Source of the DNA: Rathayibacter sp. VKM Ac-2879
Lineage (GTDB): Bacteria; Actinomycetota; Actinomycetes; Actinomycetales; Microbacteriaceae
Assembly: GCF_015351245.1 (NCBI RefSeq)
Contig: NZ_JADKSO010000003.1
Coordinates: 1-64,000 of the forward strand
Reading direction: 5' to 3'
DNA length: 64,000 bases
The notes under the pieces are model-generated. The model searched no databases and was not told the DNA's origin. It saw nothing but the letters and a program-made list of their open reading frames with translations. Positions within the stretch are counted from its first letter, which is position 1. Each line of letters opens with the position of its first letter. Made by a program: the position numbers and the translations under genes. Of this stretch, positions 33,115 through 44,644 are shown in pieces.

Positions 33115-34707
33115 CTACTGCTCGGTGATGTCGATCTCCTGCATGATGTCCGCGTCGATCGCGACGCGCACCGACTCGAGCAGTCCCGCCGGGGCAGGCG
33201 AGTCGATCGTGATGACCGAGAGCGCCTTGCCACCCGCCTCCGTGCGCGCAATCTGCATGCCCGCGATGTTGACCGAGGCCTCGCCGAACTCGCGACCGTA
33301 GACCGCGACGATGCCGGGGCGGTCGACGTAGCTCATCACGACGTGGTGCTTCGCAATGGGGACCTCGACGTCGTAGCCATTGATCGCGACGATCTTCTCG
33401 ACCTGCTTCGTGCCCGTGAGAGTGCCCGACACCGAGATCTGCGAGCCGTCCGAGAGCGCGCCGCGCAGAGTGATGACGTTGCGGTACTCGTCCGAGACCG
33501 ACTCCGTGATCAGGCGCACCTCGATGCCGCGCTGCTCGGCGAGGACAGGGGCGTTGACGTACGAGACCGTCTCGGAGACGACGTTCGTGAACACGCCCTT
33601 GAGCGCCGCGAGCTTGAGCACCTTGACGTCGTAGCCCGCGAGCTCGCCGCGCACCTCCACGTCGATCGAGGTGACGGGCGAGGCAGCGAGGCCCGAGAAC
33701 ACCTGGCCGAGCTTCTCGACCAGCGGGATGCCCGGCCGCACATACTCGTCGATGACGCCTCCGGCCACGTTGACCGCGTCCGGCACGAGCTCGCCCGAGA
33801 GCGCGAGGCGCACCGAGCGGGCCACCGAGACTCCAGCCTTCTCCTGCGCCTCGTCGGTCGAGGCACCCAGGTGCGGGGTGACGACCACGTTCTCGAGCGC
33901 GAGCAGCGGCGAGTCGGTCGGCGGCTCCTTCACGAACACGTCGAGACCGGCGCCGGCGATGGTCTTCGCGACCAGCGCACGGTGCAGAGCAGCCTCGTCG
34001 ATCAGGCCGCCGCGCGCGACGTTCACAAGGAACGCCGTCGGCTTCATCAGCGCGAGCTGCTCATCCGAGATCATGCCCGTGGTCTCGGGGGTCTTCGGCA
34101 TGTGGATCGTGATGAAGTCGCTCTGCGCGAGCAGCTCCTCGAGGCTCAGCAGCGTCACGCCGAGCTGCTGCGCGCGGGCACTCGTGACGTAGGGGTCGTA
34201 GGCGACCACGGTCACGCCGAAGGCCTGCAAGCGGGCCGTGATGAGCGCGCCGATGCGGCCGAGGCCGATGATGCCGACGGTCTTCTCGTAGAGCTCGACG
34301 CCCGTGTACTTCGAGCGCTTCCAGAGGCCCTGCGCGAGCGCGCTGTGCGCGGCGGGGATGTGGCGGGCAAGGCTCAGGATGTGGCCGACCGTCAGCTCGG
34401 CGGCCGAGATGATGTTGGAGGTGGGCGCGTTGACGACCATGACACCCGCGGCGGTCGCGGCCGTGATGTCGACGTTGTCGAGACCCACGCCGGCGCGTGC
34501 GATGACCTTGAGCCGCGGAGCGGCGGCGATCGCCTCCGCGTCGACCTGCGTCGCCGAGCGCACGAGGATCGCGTCGGCCGAGCCGAGCGCCTCGAGCAGC
34601 GCCGGGCGATCCGTGCCGTCGACCGAGCGGACCTCGAAGTCGGGGCCGAGGGCGTCGACGGTGGCGGGCGAGAGTTCTTCGGCGATCAGGACGACCGGCT
34701 TAGTCAC
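33115..34707 (-). CDS. serA: D-3-phosphoglycerate dehydrogenase
   Basis: 530 residues from GTG 34707, the usual length of the long actinobacterial type. Substrate/catalytic residues: NAPTSNIISAAELTVGHIL, NAD loop VGIIGLGRIGALITARL, VNVARGGLIDEAAL, GAGLDVFVKEPP, VTPHLGASTDEAQEKAG. After residue 315 come the intervening allosteric domain and a C-terminal ACT domain (VDRPGIVAVYGREFGEASVNIAGMQ). It makes 3-phosphohydroxypyruvate for serine synthesis and is probably inhibited by serine through the ACT domain. A single-gene unit. Confidence 0.97.
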   Translation of the reverse strand: MTKPVVLIAEELSPATVDALGPDFEVRSVDGTDRPALLEALGSADAILVRSATQVDAEAIAAAPRLKVIARAGVGLDNVDITAATAAGVMVVNAPTSNIISAAELTVGHILSLARHIPAAHSALAQGLWKRSKYTGVELYEKTVGIIGLGRIGALITARLQAFGVTVVAYDPYVTSARAQQLGVTLLSLEELLAQSDFITIHMPKTPETTGMISDEQLALMKPTAFLVNVARGGLIDEAALHRALVAKTIAGAGLDVFVKEPPTDSPLLALENVVVTPHLGASTDEAQEKAGVSVARSVRLALSGELVPDAVNVAGGVIDEYVRPGIPLVEKLGQVFSGLAASPVTSIDVEVRGELAGYDVKVLKLAALKGVFTNVVSETVSYVNAPVLAEQRGIEVRLITESVSDEYRNVITLRGALSDGSQISVSGTLTGTKQVEKIVAINGYDVEVPIAKHHVVMSYVDRPGIVAVYGREFGEASVNIAGMQIARTEAGGKALSVITIDSPAPAGLLESVRVAIDADIMQEIDITEQ

Positions 34708-34832
34708 GAGAGGCGCTTCCTTCAGGGAGGGGACGGAGCGGGCACCGGAGCGCGAGCCGCGGTGGAGCCCCCGCCACTGTAGCGGAGGGGGGCCACGCCT
34801 CCCCGCTGTGTGACGCCCGGTCGCGGTCGGTC

Positions 34833-35210
34833 TCAGTCGAGCGTGAGGAGGCTGCCGACTCCGAAGATCAGCTGCACGTCGAGCGAGAGCGCCGCCGAGA
34901 CGCAGAGCGCCGCCACGAGCAGCCCGATCCGTATCCCGAGCCCACGACGCCGTCCGAGCACGAGCGCCAGCACGAAGCTGACCGGCGGCAGCACGAGGCC
35001 GAGCCCCAGAACGATCCAGCCGGTGGCGTTGAGGTCGGTGCCCAGGCTCGCCGCATAGCTGCGCAGGCCCACGAGGTTGCCGACCGCTTCCCAGACGTCC
35101 CACGCGAGGAGCAGCCCGACGACGACCGCCGCGAGCACCGAGGCGAGCAGTCGCCGCCCGGAGCGTTCCCTGGCGCCGCCGAGAGTGGCCCTGGTTCCGG
35201 TCATGCTCAC
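34833..35210 (-). CDS. Small multi-pass membrane protein
   Basis: 125 residues from a GTG that overlaps the previous stop (GTGA); ATG 35204 is a second choice two codons later. Three hydrophobic segments (about 20-38, 60-80, 90-112) with short Arg-rich loops (LGRRRGLGIR). No motif that I recognise. It is translationally coupled to the 167-residue membrane protein and the pair may form a complex. The 125 bases between it and serA hold a short GC hairpin and no gene. Confidence 0.75.
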   Translation of the reverse strand: MSMTGTRATLGGARERSGRRLLASVLAAVVVGLLLAWDVWEAVGNLVGLRSYAASLGTDLNATGWIVLGLGLVLPPVSFVLALVLGRRRGLGIRIGLLVAALCVSAALSLDVQLIFGVGSLLTLD

Positions 35211-35710
35211 GCGCCCTTCACGAACGGCAGCGGCGCAAGCAGCACCGCACCGACGATCAGCCACAGGACCCGCGTTCGCACCCGCGCCTCCCGTGTCGCG
35301 AGCAGCACGACGGCGAACCACACGATCGGAGCGGCGACTGCGAGCCACAGCCCGAGCGAGTACAGGGCGCCGCCGAGCGCGTCGCCCGCAAAGGAGGCGG
35401 CGACCACCGCGTTCTGCTTGGTCGCCGTGATCAGCCACGCGATCGCGGAGAGGAGGTAGAGGCCCGCGGCGACGCCCGCGGCGACGAGCAGCACCGAGGA
35501 GGAGGCCGTTGCGCCTTCGTCGGCGCGGCCCGCCTCCTCGTCGGGGCCGGGATCGCCGCCCGCCGCCGCCCGCGGAGATCGGCGTACCGGAGCCTCCCCC
35601 GCCGCGAGCGTCGGGTCGACTCCCTCGCCAGCCCAGGCGAGCGCGTCGTCGTCCGTCGCGTCGTCCAGGCCCTCGTCCTCCGGGGCGACGCCCGAACTGT
35701 CCCTGATCAC
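35207..35710 (-). CDS. Membrane protein with acidic N-terminus
   Basis: 167 residues. The first 70 are acidic and low-complexity (DDATDDDALAWAGEG then DPTLAAGEAP). After that come three hydrophobic segments (about 72-93, 105-130, 146-163). The DALAWAGE...DPTL signature recurs in small membrane proteins of Microbacteriaceae, some of which carry misleading polymerase-tau annotations; nothing here supports a polymerase role. It overlaps the downstream small membrane protein gene. Function unknown. Confidence 0.75.
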   Translation of the reverse strand: MIRDSSGVAPEDEGLDDATDDDALAWAGEGVDPTLAAGEAPVRRSPRAAAGGDPGPDEEAGRADEGATASSSVLLVAAGVAAGLYLLSAIAWLITATKQNAVVAASFAGDALGGALYSLGLWLAVAAPIVWFAVVLLATREARVRTRVLWLIVGAVLLAPLPFVKGA

Positions 35711-35817
35711 CGCAACACCCTAACCGCGTCCGGCTCGCAGGAGGCTCGGAGCCGGTCGCCATCCGCCCGTCACCGCGCGGACACCGGCCGGCCTCCCCGG
35801 CGAGGCACGCTCTTCGG

Positions 35818-36639
35818 ATGGGCGAACGCGATGCAGCGCGAGAGGGGCGCCGCTTCGTCGCGATCGGCGACTCCTTCACCGAGGGCGTCGGCGACCCGCA
35901 CCCGCGCCTGCCCAACGGCGTGCGAGGGTGGGCCGACCGAGTCGCGGACCGCCTCGCCCGAGCCGAGCCCGGCTGGGAGTACGCGAACCTCGCCATCCGC
36001 TCGAAGCGTCTCGCGCAGATCGCCGCGGAGCAGCTCCCGCCCGCCCTCGCCCTGCGGCCGACGCTCATCACCCTCTATGCGGGCGGCAACGACATCCTCG
36101 ATCTCCCGACCGATATGACCGAGCTGATCCGCCGCTACGAGGCCCTCGTCGACGCGCTCGCGACGACGGGCGCCTCCCTCGTGCTGTTCACGGGGTTCGA
36201 CATCCCCGGGCTGCCCGCTCCGCGCATGTTCCTCCGCCGCAACCGGGTCTACAACGCCGCCGTTCGCCGGATCGCCCGCGAGCGGGGCGCGATCCTCGTC
36301 GACTACTGGCGGATGCAGGCGTTCCGCGAGCCGATGATGTGGTCGCCCGACCGGATGCACCTCTCCAAGCGCGGCCACCGCTACCTTGCCGCGCAGGTGC
36401 TCGACACCCTGGGCGTGCCGCACTCGATCTCGACCGGGCCGTGGGATCCGCCCGAGCCGCTGACCTCGCTCGAATGGCTGCACGACCAGCGCCGCTGGGC
36501 GGCCGACTGGGTGCTGCCCCTCGTCGGGCGGAAGCTGCGACGTGTCACTCTCGGCGACGCCCTCTCGCCGCGCTGGCCCGACCCCGTGCTCGTTCCGCCG
36601 AAGGGTGGCCTGCGTCGGCTCGCGCGCGAGTCGGGCTGA
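35818..36639 (+). CDS. SGNH/GDSL-type hydrolase
   Basis: 273 residues. Catalytic blocks: FVAIGDSFTEGVGDP (Ser), the Gly/Asn positions in LYAGGNDILDLP, and WSPDRMHLSKRGHRYLA (Asp-x2-His). No signal peptide, so probably cytoplasmic. The family hydrolyses esters or acyl groups; the substrate is not evident. GEG-type blocks and length match a common actinobacterial subgroup. It converges on ilvC across 159 bases that contain two nested inverted repeats. Confidence 0.9.
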   Translation: MGERDAAREGRRFVAIGDSFTEGVGDPHPRLPNGVRGWADRVADRLARAEPGWEYANLAIRSKRLAQIAAEQLPPALALRPTLITLYAGGNDILDLPTDMTELIRRYEALVDALATTGASLVLFTGFDIPGLPAPRMFLRRNRVYNAAVRRIARERGAILVDYWRMQAFREPMMWSPDRMHLSKRGHRYLAAQVLDTLGVPHSISTGPWDPPEPLTSLEWLHDQRRWAADWVLPLVGRKLRRVTLGDALSPRWPDPVLVPPKGGLRRLARESG

Positions 36640-36643
36640 GCGT

Positions 36644-36789
36644 CACAACCTCAGCCAGGACGCGGTCTCGCGCACCATCGTCGATGAGCGGCCGTCTCAG
36701 CTGACGTTGTGCGATCGCGGCGATGCAGAGAGGACCCTGACCCCGCCGACCCGCGACCTGCGGGCGATCGACGGAACCGGGGTCCTCTC
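36644..36789. repeat. Two inverted repeats between the SGNH hydrolase and ilvC genes
   Basis: The first pair is CACAACCTCAGC (36644-36655) with GCTGACGTTGTG (36700-36711), one mismatch over 12 bp and partial pairing further in. The second is GAGAGGACCC (36728-36737) with GGGTCCTCTC (36780-36789), perfect over 10 bp. The second could fold as a terminator for either convergent transcript. Unrelated to the dispersed palindrome. Confidence 0.6.
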
Positions 36790-36798
36790 CAGCGGCGA

Positions 36799-37884
<1,086 letters not shown>

Positions 37885-38394
37885 TCAGTTCTTGAAGACG
37901 CGCTCGGTGATCGACTTCGAGCCGCGCCCGATGGCGAGCAGGCCCGACTGCGCGATCTCCTTGATCCCGTAGGGCTCGATGACCCGGAGGAACGCGGTGG
38001 TCTTGCCGGTGTCCCCCGTGACCTCGATGACGAGGGCGTCGGTCGCCACGTCGACCACGCGCGCGCGGAAGAGCGTGACGGCCTCGAGGACCTGCGAGCG
38101 GGTGACGTGGTCGACGCGCACCTTCACGAGCAGGTGCTCGCGCTGCACCGACTGGTCGGTGTCGAGCTCGACGATCTTGATCACGTTGACGAGCTTGTTG
38201 AGCTGCTTGGTGACCTGCTCGAGCGGCAGGTCCTCGACGTCGACGGCGACCGTGATGCGCGAGAGGCCTGGAAGCTCGGTCGGTCCGACGGCGAGCGACT
38301 CGATGTTGAAGCCGCGGCGCGCGAAGAGCCCGGCGACACGGGTGAGCAGTCCGGGCTTGTCTTCGACGAGCAGGGAGAGAACGTGGTGCGTCAT
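37885..38394 (-). CDS. ilvN: Acetolactate synthase small (regulatory) subunit
   Basis: 169 residues: an N-terminal ACT domain (HVLSLLVEDKPGLLTRVAGLFARRGFNIESLAVGPTE) and a C-terminal domain with ITGDTGK-like EVTGDTGKTTAFL and YGIKEIAQSGLLAI. It binds valine and other branched-chain amino acids and sets the feedback control of IlvB. It begins 3 bases after the ilvB stop, so the two subunits are made together. Confidence 0.97.
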   Translation of the reverse strand: MTHHVLSLLVEDKPGLLTRVAGLFARRGFNIESLAVGPTELPGLSRITVAVDVEDLPLEQVTKQLNKLVNVIKIVELDTDQSVQREHLLVKVRVDHVTRSQVLEAVTLFRARVVDVATDALVIEVTGDTGKTTAFLRVIEPYGIKEIAQSGLLAIGRGSKSITERVFKN

Positions 38395-38397
38395 GGT

Positions 38398-40230
38398 CTA
38401 CTCCTCGTCGTCCCAGCTCGGGCTGTGGTCTCTCGCGTACTGGACGTAACTGTTCGAGACTCCCTGGGGGACCATCGGCCAGACCATGGAGTCTCGGCTC
38501 ACCACGAAGTCGATGACCACGGGCCGGTCGTTGGTGGCGATGGCGAGCTCGATCGCCGCGTCGATCTCTTCCACCTTCGTGACGCGGATGCCGAGGGCGC
38601 CGTACGCCTCCGCGAGCTTCACGAAGTCGGGCACGCGGACGGTGTCGTGACCCGTGTTGAGGTCGGTGTTCGAGTAGCGGCCCTCATAGAAGAGGGTCTG
38701 CCACTGGCGCACCATGCCCAGCGAGGAGTTGTTGATGATCGCGACCTTGATCGGGATGTCGTTGATCGTGCAGGTGGCGAGCTCTTGATTGGTCATCTGG
38801 AAGCAGCCGTCGCCGTCGATCGCCCACACCGTGCGGTCGGGCTCGCCGACCTTGGCGCCCATCGCGGCGGGCACCGAGTAGCCCATCGTGCCGGCACCGC
38901 CGGAGTTGAGCCACGAGTTGGGGCGTTCGTACTGGATGAACTGCGCCGCCCACATCTGGTGCTGGCCGACTCCGGAGGCGAACACGCCCTCCGGTCCGGT
39001 GATCTCGCCGATGCGCTTGATGACGTACTGCGGCGAGAGCAGGCCGTCGGCGGGCTCGGTGTAGCCGAGCGGGAACTCCTCCTGGAGCCCCTTGAGGTAG
39101 CTCCACCAGGCGTCCGTCTCGGCGCGGCCCCCGGCCGCGGCTGCGACGAACGCCTCCGTGAGGTCGGGCAGGACGTCTTTGAGGTCGCCCACGATCGGCA
39201 CGTCGGCGGTGCGGATCTTGGAGATCTCGGCGGGGTCGATGTCGACGTGCACGACCTTCGCGTGCGGCGCGAAGAGCGCCGCCTTGCCGGTCACACGGTC
39301 GTCGAAGCGCGAGCCGAGCGCGAGGATCAGGTCGGCCTCCTGGAGTGCGAGCACCGCGGGGACGGTGCCGTGCATTCCGGGCATACCCAGGTGCTGCTCG
39401 TGCGAGTCGGGAAACGCGCCGCGCGCCATCAGCGTCGTGACGACGGGGGCGCCGCTCGCCTCGGCGAACGCGCGCAGCTCCTTGGAGGCGCGGGCGCGGA
39501 TGATGCCGCCTCCCACGTAGAGCACGGGCTTCTTCGACTCGGTCAGCAGCTGCGCCGCGGCCTGGATTTGCTTGCCGTGCGCCTTCGTGACGGGGCGGTA
39601 GCCGGGCAGGTCGATCTTGGGCGGCCAGAGGAACGGGGCCTGGTCCTGCTGCGCGTCCTTCGTGATGTCGACGAGCACCGGTCCGGGGCGGCCGGTCGTC
39701 GCGATCAGCGCGGCGGAGGCGAGCGCCGAGGGGATGTCTTCGGGGCGGGTCACGAGGATGGAGTGCTTCGTGATCGGCATCGTGATGCCGACGATGTCCG
39801 CCTCCTGGAACGCGTCGGTGCCCATGAGCGTCGAGAACACCTGGCCGGTGATCGCGAGCATCGGCACCGAGTCCATGTAGGCGTCCGCGATCGCGGTGAC
39901 GAGGTTGGTCGCGCCCGGGCCGGATGTCGCGATGCAGACGCCGAGCTTGCCCGTCGCCGAGGCGTAGCCCTCGGCGGCGTGTCCGGCGCCCTGCTCGTGG
40001 CGGACGAGGATGTGGCGGATGGTGGAGGAGTCCATCAGCGGGTCGTAGACCGGGAGGATCGCGCCGCCGGGCAGACCGAAGACGTCCTCGATGCCGAGCA
40101 TCTCGAGCGAGCGGACGACCGCCTGCGCTCCGGTGAGGACCTCGACCGCGGGGGCTGTGCCCTGGCTCGCGGAGGGACGGGGTGGGTGGGGTGTCGGTGC
40201 GGCTGGCGCGGCGGACTGGTCCGGGGTCAT
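38398..40230 (-). CDS. ilvB: Acetolactate synthase large subunit
   Basis: 610 residues from ATG 40230, preceded by GAAGGA at a distance of 12 bases. A Pro/Ala-rich lead of about 30 residues precedes the ThDP fold: [38 protein letters not shown] (catalytic Glu), and [19 protein letters not shown], the GDG-x-N ThDP/Mg motif. It condenses pyruvate with pyruvate or 2-oxobutyrate. It pairs with IlvN 3 bases downstream. The 103-base gap to ilvD contains a short GTG-to-TAG frame that is not a convincing attenuator leader. Confidence 0.98.
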   Translation of the reverse strand: MTPDQSAAPAAPTPHPPRPSASQGTAPAVEVLTGAQAVVRSLEMLGIEDVFGLPGGAILPVYDPLMDSSTIRHILVRHEQGAGHAAEGYASATGKLGVCIATSGPGATNLVTAIADAYMDSVPMLAITGQVFSTLMGTDAFQEADIVGITMPITKHSILVTRPEDIPSALASAALIATTGRPGPVLVDITKDAQQDQAPFLWPPKIDLPGYRPVTKAHGKQIQAAAQLLTESKKPVLYVGGGIIRARASKELRAFAEASGAPVVTTLMARGAFPDSHEQHLGMPGMHGTVPAVLALQEADLILALGSRFDDRVTGKAALFAPHAKVVHVDIDPAEISKIRTADVPIVGDLKDVLPDLTEAFVAAAAGGRAETDAWWSYLKGLQEEFPLGYTEPADGLLSPQYVIKRIGEITGPEGVFASGVGQHQMWAAQFIQYERPNSWLNSGGAGTMGYSVPAAMGAKVGEPDRTVWAIDGDGCFQMTNQELATCTINDIPIKVAIINNSSLGMVRQWQTLFYEGRYSNTDLNTGHDTVRVPDFVKLAEAYGALGIRVTKVEEIDAAIELAIATNDRPVVIDFVVSRDSMVWPMVPQGVSNSYVQYARDHSPSWDDEE

Positions 40231-40333
40231 GCGGGTGTCTATTCCTTCGGAACGTGGTGCGGCGACGAGCGGGGGTCGATGACCACCCGTGCTCGGGAGG
40301 CGCGAGTGCGCGGCCGGCCGGGGAGGGCCGGGC

Positions 40334-42028
40334 TCACCCGGTGGTGGCGCCCTCGGCGGCCGAGCGGACGAGCTTGGCGTACTTGGCGAGGACACCGCGG
40401 GTGTAGCGCGGAGGGAGGGGTGCCCAGCCTTCTCGGCGGGCGGCGAGCTCAGAGTCGTCGACGAGTAGGTCGATCGAGCGAGCGGCGATGTCGACCCGAA
40501 TCGGGTCTCCGTCGCGAACGAATGCGATGGGACCTGCGTCCACCGATTCGGGAGCTATGTGTCCGATGCAGAGGCCGGTTGTGCCGCCCGAGAATCGTCC
40601 GTCCGTCAACAGTAGTACATCCTTGCCGAGCCCGGCGCCCTTGATGGCGGCGGTGATGGCGAGCATCTCGCGCATCCCAGGCCCGCCCTTTGGCCCCTCG
40701 TAGCGGATGACGACCACGTCGCCCTTCTCGATCTCGCCGTTCGTCAGGGCGTCCATCGCGGCTCGCTCGCGCTCGAACACGCGGGCCGGGCCCTCGAAGA
40801 CGGAGGCGTCGAAGCCCGCGGTCTTGACCACCGCGCCCTCGGGGGCGAGGGAGCCCTTGAGGATCGTCAGGCCGCCTGTCGCGTGGATCGGATTGTCGAG
40901 CGTGCGGATGACTTCGCCGTCCAACGGCGCGATGTCCATCGCGGCAAGGTTCTCGGCGACGGTCGCGCCGGTGACCGTGAGGCAGTCGCCGTGCAGGAGG
41001 CCTGCGTCGAGCAGCGCCTTCATGACGGCCGGCACGCCGCCGTGGCGGTCGACGTCGTTCATGACGTACTTGCCGAAGGGCTTGAGGTCGCCGATGTGCG
41101 GGATGGTGTCGCCGATGCGGTTGAAGTCGTCGATCGTGAGATCGACCTCGGCCTCATTGGCGATCGCGAGCAGGTGCAGGATGACGTTCGTGGAGCCTCC
41201 GAAGGCCATCGCCACCGCGATCGCGTTCTCGAACGCCTTCTTCGTGAGGATGTCGCGCGCCGTGATGCCCTGGCGCAGCAGCCCGACGACCGCCTCCCCC
41301 GACTTGCGCGCGAAGTAGTCGCGGCGGCGGTCGGCGGCGGCGGGTGACGCCGAGCCGGGGAGGCTCATGCCGAGCGCCTCCGCGACGCTCGCCATCGTGT
41401 TGGCGGTGTACATGCCTCCGCAGGAGCCCTCGCCCGGGGCGAAGGCGCACTCGATCCGCTTGGCGTCCTCCTCGGACATGATCCCGGCCTTGACGCCGCC
41501 GACCGCCTCGAAGGAGTCGATGATCGTGATGTCCTTCTCGGTGCCGTCCGAGAGTTTGACCCAGCCCGGGGCGATCGAGCCGGCGTAGACGAAGACGGCG
41601 GCGAGGTCGAGGCGCGCAGCGGCCATGAGCATTCCGGGCAGGGACTTGTCGCAGCCGGCGAGCATGACGGTGCCGTCGAGGCGCTCCGCCATCATCACAG
41701 TCTCGACGGAGTCGGCGATGACCTCGCGCGAGACGAGCGAGAAGTGCATGCCCTCGTGGCCCATCGAGATGCCGTCCGACACCGAGATCGTGCCGAACTG
41801 CAACGGGTAGCCGCCGCCCGAGTGCACGCCTTCTTTCGCGGAGCGCGCGAGGCGCTCGAGGGAGAGGTTGCAGGGGGTGATCTCGTTCCAGGAGGACGCG
41901 ATGCCGATCTGGGGCTTCTCCCAGTCGTCGTCGCCCATCCCGACGGCTCGAAGCATCCCGCGCGACGTCGTGGCCTCGATGCCGTCCGTGACGGTACGCG
42001 AGCGGGGTTTCCAATCGATTTCCGGCAT
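40334..42028 (-). CDS. ilvD: Dihydroxy-acid dehydratase
   Basis: 564 residues. Iron-sulfur and Mg ligands: [35 protein letters not shown], and a Cys earlier in [14 protein letters not shown]. The C-terminal segment has [12 protein letters not shown] and [15 protein letters not shown]. It dehydrates dihydroxy-isovalerate and -methylvalerate to the 2-oxo acids. First gene of the ilv run; the promoter should lie in the 106 bases between it and otsB, where I see no clear boxes. Confidence 0.98.
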   Translation of the reverse strand: MPEIDWKPRSRTVTDGIEATTSRGMLRAVGMGDDDWEKPQIGIASSWNEITPCNLSLERLARSAKEGVHSGGGYPLQFGTISVSDGISMGHEGMHFSLVSREVIADSVETVMMAERLDGTVMLAGCDKSLPGMLMAAARLDLAAVFVYAGSIAPGWVKLSDGTEKDITIIDSFEAVGGVKAGIMSEEDAKRIECAFAPGEGSCGGMYTANTMASVAEALGMSLPGSASPAAADRRRDYFARKSGEAVVGLLRQGITARDILTKKAFENAIAVAMAFGGSTNVILHLLAIANEAEVDLTIDDFNRIGDTIPHIGDLKPFGKYVMNDVDRHGGVPAVMKALLDAGLLHGDCLTVTGATVAENLAAMDIAPLDGEVIRTLDNPIHATGGLTILKGSLAPEGAVVKTAGFDASVFEGPARVFERERAAMDALTNGEIEKGDVVVIRYEGPKGGPGMREMLAITAAIKGAGLGKDVLLLTDGRFSGGTTGLCIGHIAPESVDAGPIAFVRDGDPIRVDIAARSIDLLVDDSELAARREGWAPLPPRYTRGVLAKYAKLVRSAAEGATTG

Positions 42029-42078
42029 GTGACGAGGCTACCGCCTCGCGCAAACGTCCTAGCGCATACACCGGCCAC

Positions 42079-42098
42079 GCTGAGGGGGGCGCCTCAGC
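42079..42098. terminator. Short hairpin after otsB
   Basis: GCTGAGG (42079-42085) pairs with CCTCAGC (42092-42098). There is no T-run. It lies between the otsB stop and the ilvD start and could end the ots transcript. Confidence 0.4.
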
Positions 42099-42134
42099 GC
42101 TCTCGACAGGGAGGCACCGAGACGCCGGCCCACC

Positions 42135-42917
42135 TCAGCGGCCGGCGCCCCTCAGCTCCGCGAGCAGCCGCAGCGCGTGCGCCACCTGCTGCGGCCCGCG
42201 CACGCGGTAGGCCGCCGTCGTCGTCCCCTCGCCGCTCTTGATGCCGACGTCGCCCTCGCCGAGCACCGCGAAGGCGTCCTCGTCGGTGACGTCGTCGCCC
42301 GCGTAGAGCACGGCGGTCGCTCCCGTGTAGCGGCGGAGGTGCTGAACGGCCTCGCCCTTGGTGGTCGAGCGCACGGAGAACTCGAGCACGTTCTTGCCCT
42401 CGCGGATGGTCACGCCCTGCACCTCGGCGCGCGCCTCCGAGAGGGCGACGACGTGGGCGACCCGGCTGTGGCGCTCGGTCGCCAGACGTGTGTGCAGGGC
42501 GAAGCCGGCCGGCTTGTCCTCGATCCAGACGTTGTCGATGCCGCGCGCGATGCCCTTCAGCACGTCCTCGAGCACTCCGACGCGCACCAGCTCGTCGTCG
42601 TCGAGCTGCACCGCATCCTCGGAGGGGTCGAGACGGATCTCGATGCCGTGCGAGCCGACGAGCAACGCCTCGTCGGGCAGCTGCGCCACCTCCTCGAGAC
42701 TCCCGAGCGCACGCCCGGAGACAAGCGCGACGCGCGTGGCCGGCAGGGCGAGCAGCCGCAGCACCGCGTCTCGCGCCTCCGGGAGCGCGCGGGCACGCGC
42801 GGGGTCGTCGACCTCGGGTGCGAGGGTGCCGTCGAAGTCGAGGGCGACAAGGAGGCGATCGGTCGCGGCGAGCTCGCGCAGCGCCGTCCGGAGGCGATCG
42901 GGCACGCCGTCGCTCAT
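42135..42917 (-). CDS. otsB: Trehalose-6-phosphate phosphatase
   Basis: 260 residues of a HAD phosphatase: [18 protein letters not shown] (nucleophile Asp and general acid), [21 protein letters not shown], a cap domain with [15 protein letters not shown], and [16 protein letters not shown] for metal binding. It removes phosphate from trehalose 6-phosphate. Its start overlaps the otsA stop as ATGA, so the two trehalose enzymes are coupled. Confidence 0.96.
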   Translation of the reverse strand: MSDGVPDRLRTALRELAATDRLLVALDFDGTLAPEVDDPARARALPEARDAVLRLLALPATRVALVSGRALGSLEEVAQLPDEALLVGSHGIEIRLDPSEDAVQLDDDELVRVGVLEDVLKGIARGIDNVWIEDKPAGFALHTRLATERHSRVAHVVALSEARAEVQGVTIREGKNVLEFSVRSTTKGEAVQHLRRYTGATAVLYAGDDVTDEDAFAVLGEGDVGIKSGEGTTTAAYRVRGPQQVAHALRLLAELRGAGR

Positions 42918-44581
42918 CGCCCCTCCGCCTCCTGCGTCTCGATCTCCCGCGCCTGGGCCTCCTGGCCGCGGTCGGCGTCCGCGCGGTGCTCCGCCTCCTG
43001 GCCCCGTGGCGCCTCCGCGCCTCGCGCGGCCGGGTGCACATCGAGCTGCTGCCCGGCGGCGTGCTCGGTGAGCGACGCGAGGAAGGCTTCTGACCAGCGG
43101 GTGACGTCGCTCTCGAGCACGCGACGGCGCAGTGCCCGCATCCTGCGCGCGCGCTCGGGGCGGGGCATCCGCACGGAGGCCTCGATCGCGTCCTTGAGGC
43201 CGGCGATGTCGTGCGGGTTGACCTGCACGGCCTGCTTGAGCTCGTCGGCCGCGCCCGTGAACTCGCTCAACACGAGCACGCCGTCGTTGTCGAAGCGGGA
43301 GGCGACATACTCCTTGGCGACGAGGTTCATCCCGTCGCGGAGCGCCGTCACGAGCATGACGTCGGCCGCGAGGTAGAGGGCGACCATCTCTTCTCGTGGA
43401 TAGCCGTGGTGCAGGTAGCTGATCGCGGGGTGCCCGAGGGTCGAATAGTCGCCGTTGATGCGCCCGACCTGCAGCTCGATGTCGTCTCGCAGTTGCCGAT
43501 ACGTGTCGACGCGTTCACGGCTGGGGCTCGCGACCTGCACCAGCACGGCGTCCTCGGAGGAGAGGCGGCCGTCGGCGAGCAGCTCGCCGAACGCCTTCAA
43601 ACGGTGGCCGATGCCCTTGGTGTAGTCGAGGCGGTCGACGCCGAGCATCACCGTCTCGGGGTCGCCGAGCTCGGCACGGATCTGACGTGCCCGCGCCTGG
43701 ATCTCTGGCGTGCGCGCCATTGCCTCGAACGCGGAGGAGTCGATCGAGATCGGGAAGTGGCGGGCGACCACGGGGCGCACGCTCGCCCCGCGCCGCGAGC
43801 GGTTGACCCTCCTCGTGCCACCCACCGCGTCGTCCTCGACCGGCACCTCCACCACGGTGCTGCGAGTGTCGTAGCCGAGCAGCCGCCGGACGGCGCGCAG
43901 GAAGCTGCCCGCGTCTCCTTGACGCTGGAAGCCGATGACGTCGGCGCCGAGCAGGCCCTCGACGATCTGCTTGCGCCACGGGAGCTGCGCGAAGATCCCG
44001 TACGGCGGGAACGGGATGTGGTTGAAGAAGCCGATCGTGATGTCGGGCCGGAGCTCGCGCAGCATCTTCGGCACGAGCTGCAACTGGTAGTCCTGCACCC
44101 AGACCACGCCGTTCTCCTCCGTGACCTCGGCGGCGGTCTCGGCGAAGCGCCGGTTGACGCGCACGTACGCCTCCCACCAGTCGCGGTGGTACGTGGGAGG
44201 CGCGATCACGTCGTGGTAGAGCGGCCAGAGGGTGTCGTTCGAGAAGCCCTCGTAGTAGTCCTCGAGCTCCTGGGCGCTGAGCCTGACCGGCACGATGAGG
44301 ACGCCGTCGTTCTCGAACGGCGCCACCTCCTCGTCGGCGACGCCGGGCCAGCCCACCCAGGCGCCCTCGTTCGCCCGCATGACGGGCTCGAGCGCGGTCA
44401 CGAGGCCACCGGGCGAGGTCTTCCACAGGGCGGTGCCGTCGGCGGCCACGACGCGGTCGACCGGGAGGCGGTTCGAGACCACCACGAAGGCATTGCGCGC
44501 CTGCGTCGACGGGTTCGGGTCGGAGGCGTTCGGAGCGTCGGAGGAACGGGAAGCGGAGTGGGCGGAAATGGTCGTCCCCAT
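42914..44581 (-). CDS. otsA: Trehalose-6-phosphate synthase
   Basis: 555 residues of GT20: [79 protein letters not shown], and [14 protein letters not shown]. It makes trehalose 6-phosphate from a nucleotide-glucose and glucose 6-phosphate. There are about 25 extra N-terminal residues rich in Ser/Asn and a C-terminal tail of about 50 residues ([16 protein letters not shown]) that is charged and probably disordered. First gene of the otsA-otsB pair. Confidence 0.96.
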   Translation of the reverse strand: MGTTISAHSASRSSDAPNASDPNPSTQARNAFVVVSNRLPVDRVVAADGTALWKTSPGGLVTALEPVMRANEGAWVGWPGVADEEVAPFENDGVLIVPVRLSAQELEDYYEGFSNDTLWPLYHDVIAPPTYHRDWWEAYVRVNRRFAETAAEVTEENGVVWVQDYQLQLVPKMLRELRPDITIGFFNHIPFPPYGIFAQLPWRKQIVEGLLGADVIGFQRQGDAGSFLRAVRRLLGYDTRSTVVEVPVEDDAVGGTRRVNRSRRGASVRPVVARHFPISIDSSAFEAMARTPEIQARARQIRAELGDPETVMLGVDRLDYTKGIGHRLKAFGELLADGRLSSEDAVLVQVASPSRERVDTYRQLRDDIELQVGRINGDYSTLGHPAISYLHHGYPREEMVALYLAADVMLVTALRDGMNLVAKEYVASRFDNDGVLVLSEFTGAADELKQAVQVNPHDIAGLKDAIEASVRMPRPERARRMRALRRRVLESDVTRWSEAFLASLTEHAAGQQLDVHPAARGAEAPRGQEAEHRADADRGQEAQAREIETQEAEGR

Positions 44582-44644
44582 CGTCGGTCGAGCCGTCTTC
44601 TTACGCCGCGAGGCTACCAGCCGACCCCGAACGGGAGGTGCGCG

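Noticed and set aside
40239-40286. Possible leader peptide (GTG to TAG, 15 residues) before ilvB
   Set aside because: Only a few Val/Ile codons, no strong alternative hairpins, and no ribosome binding site. An attenuator cannot be supported.
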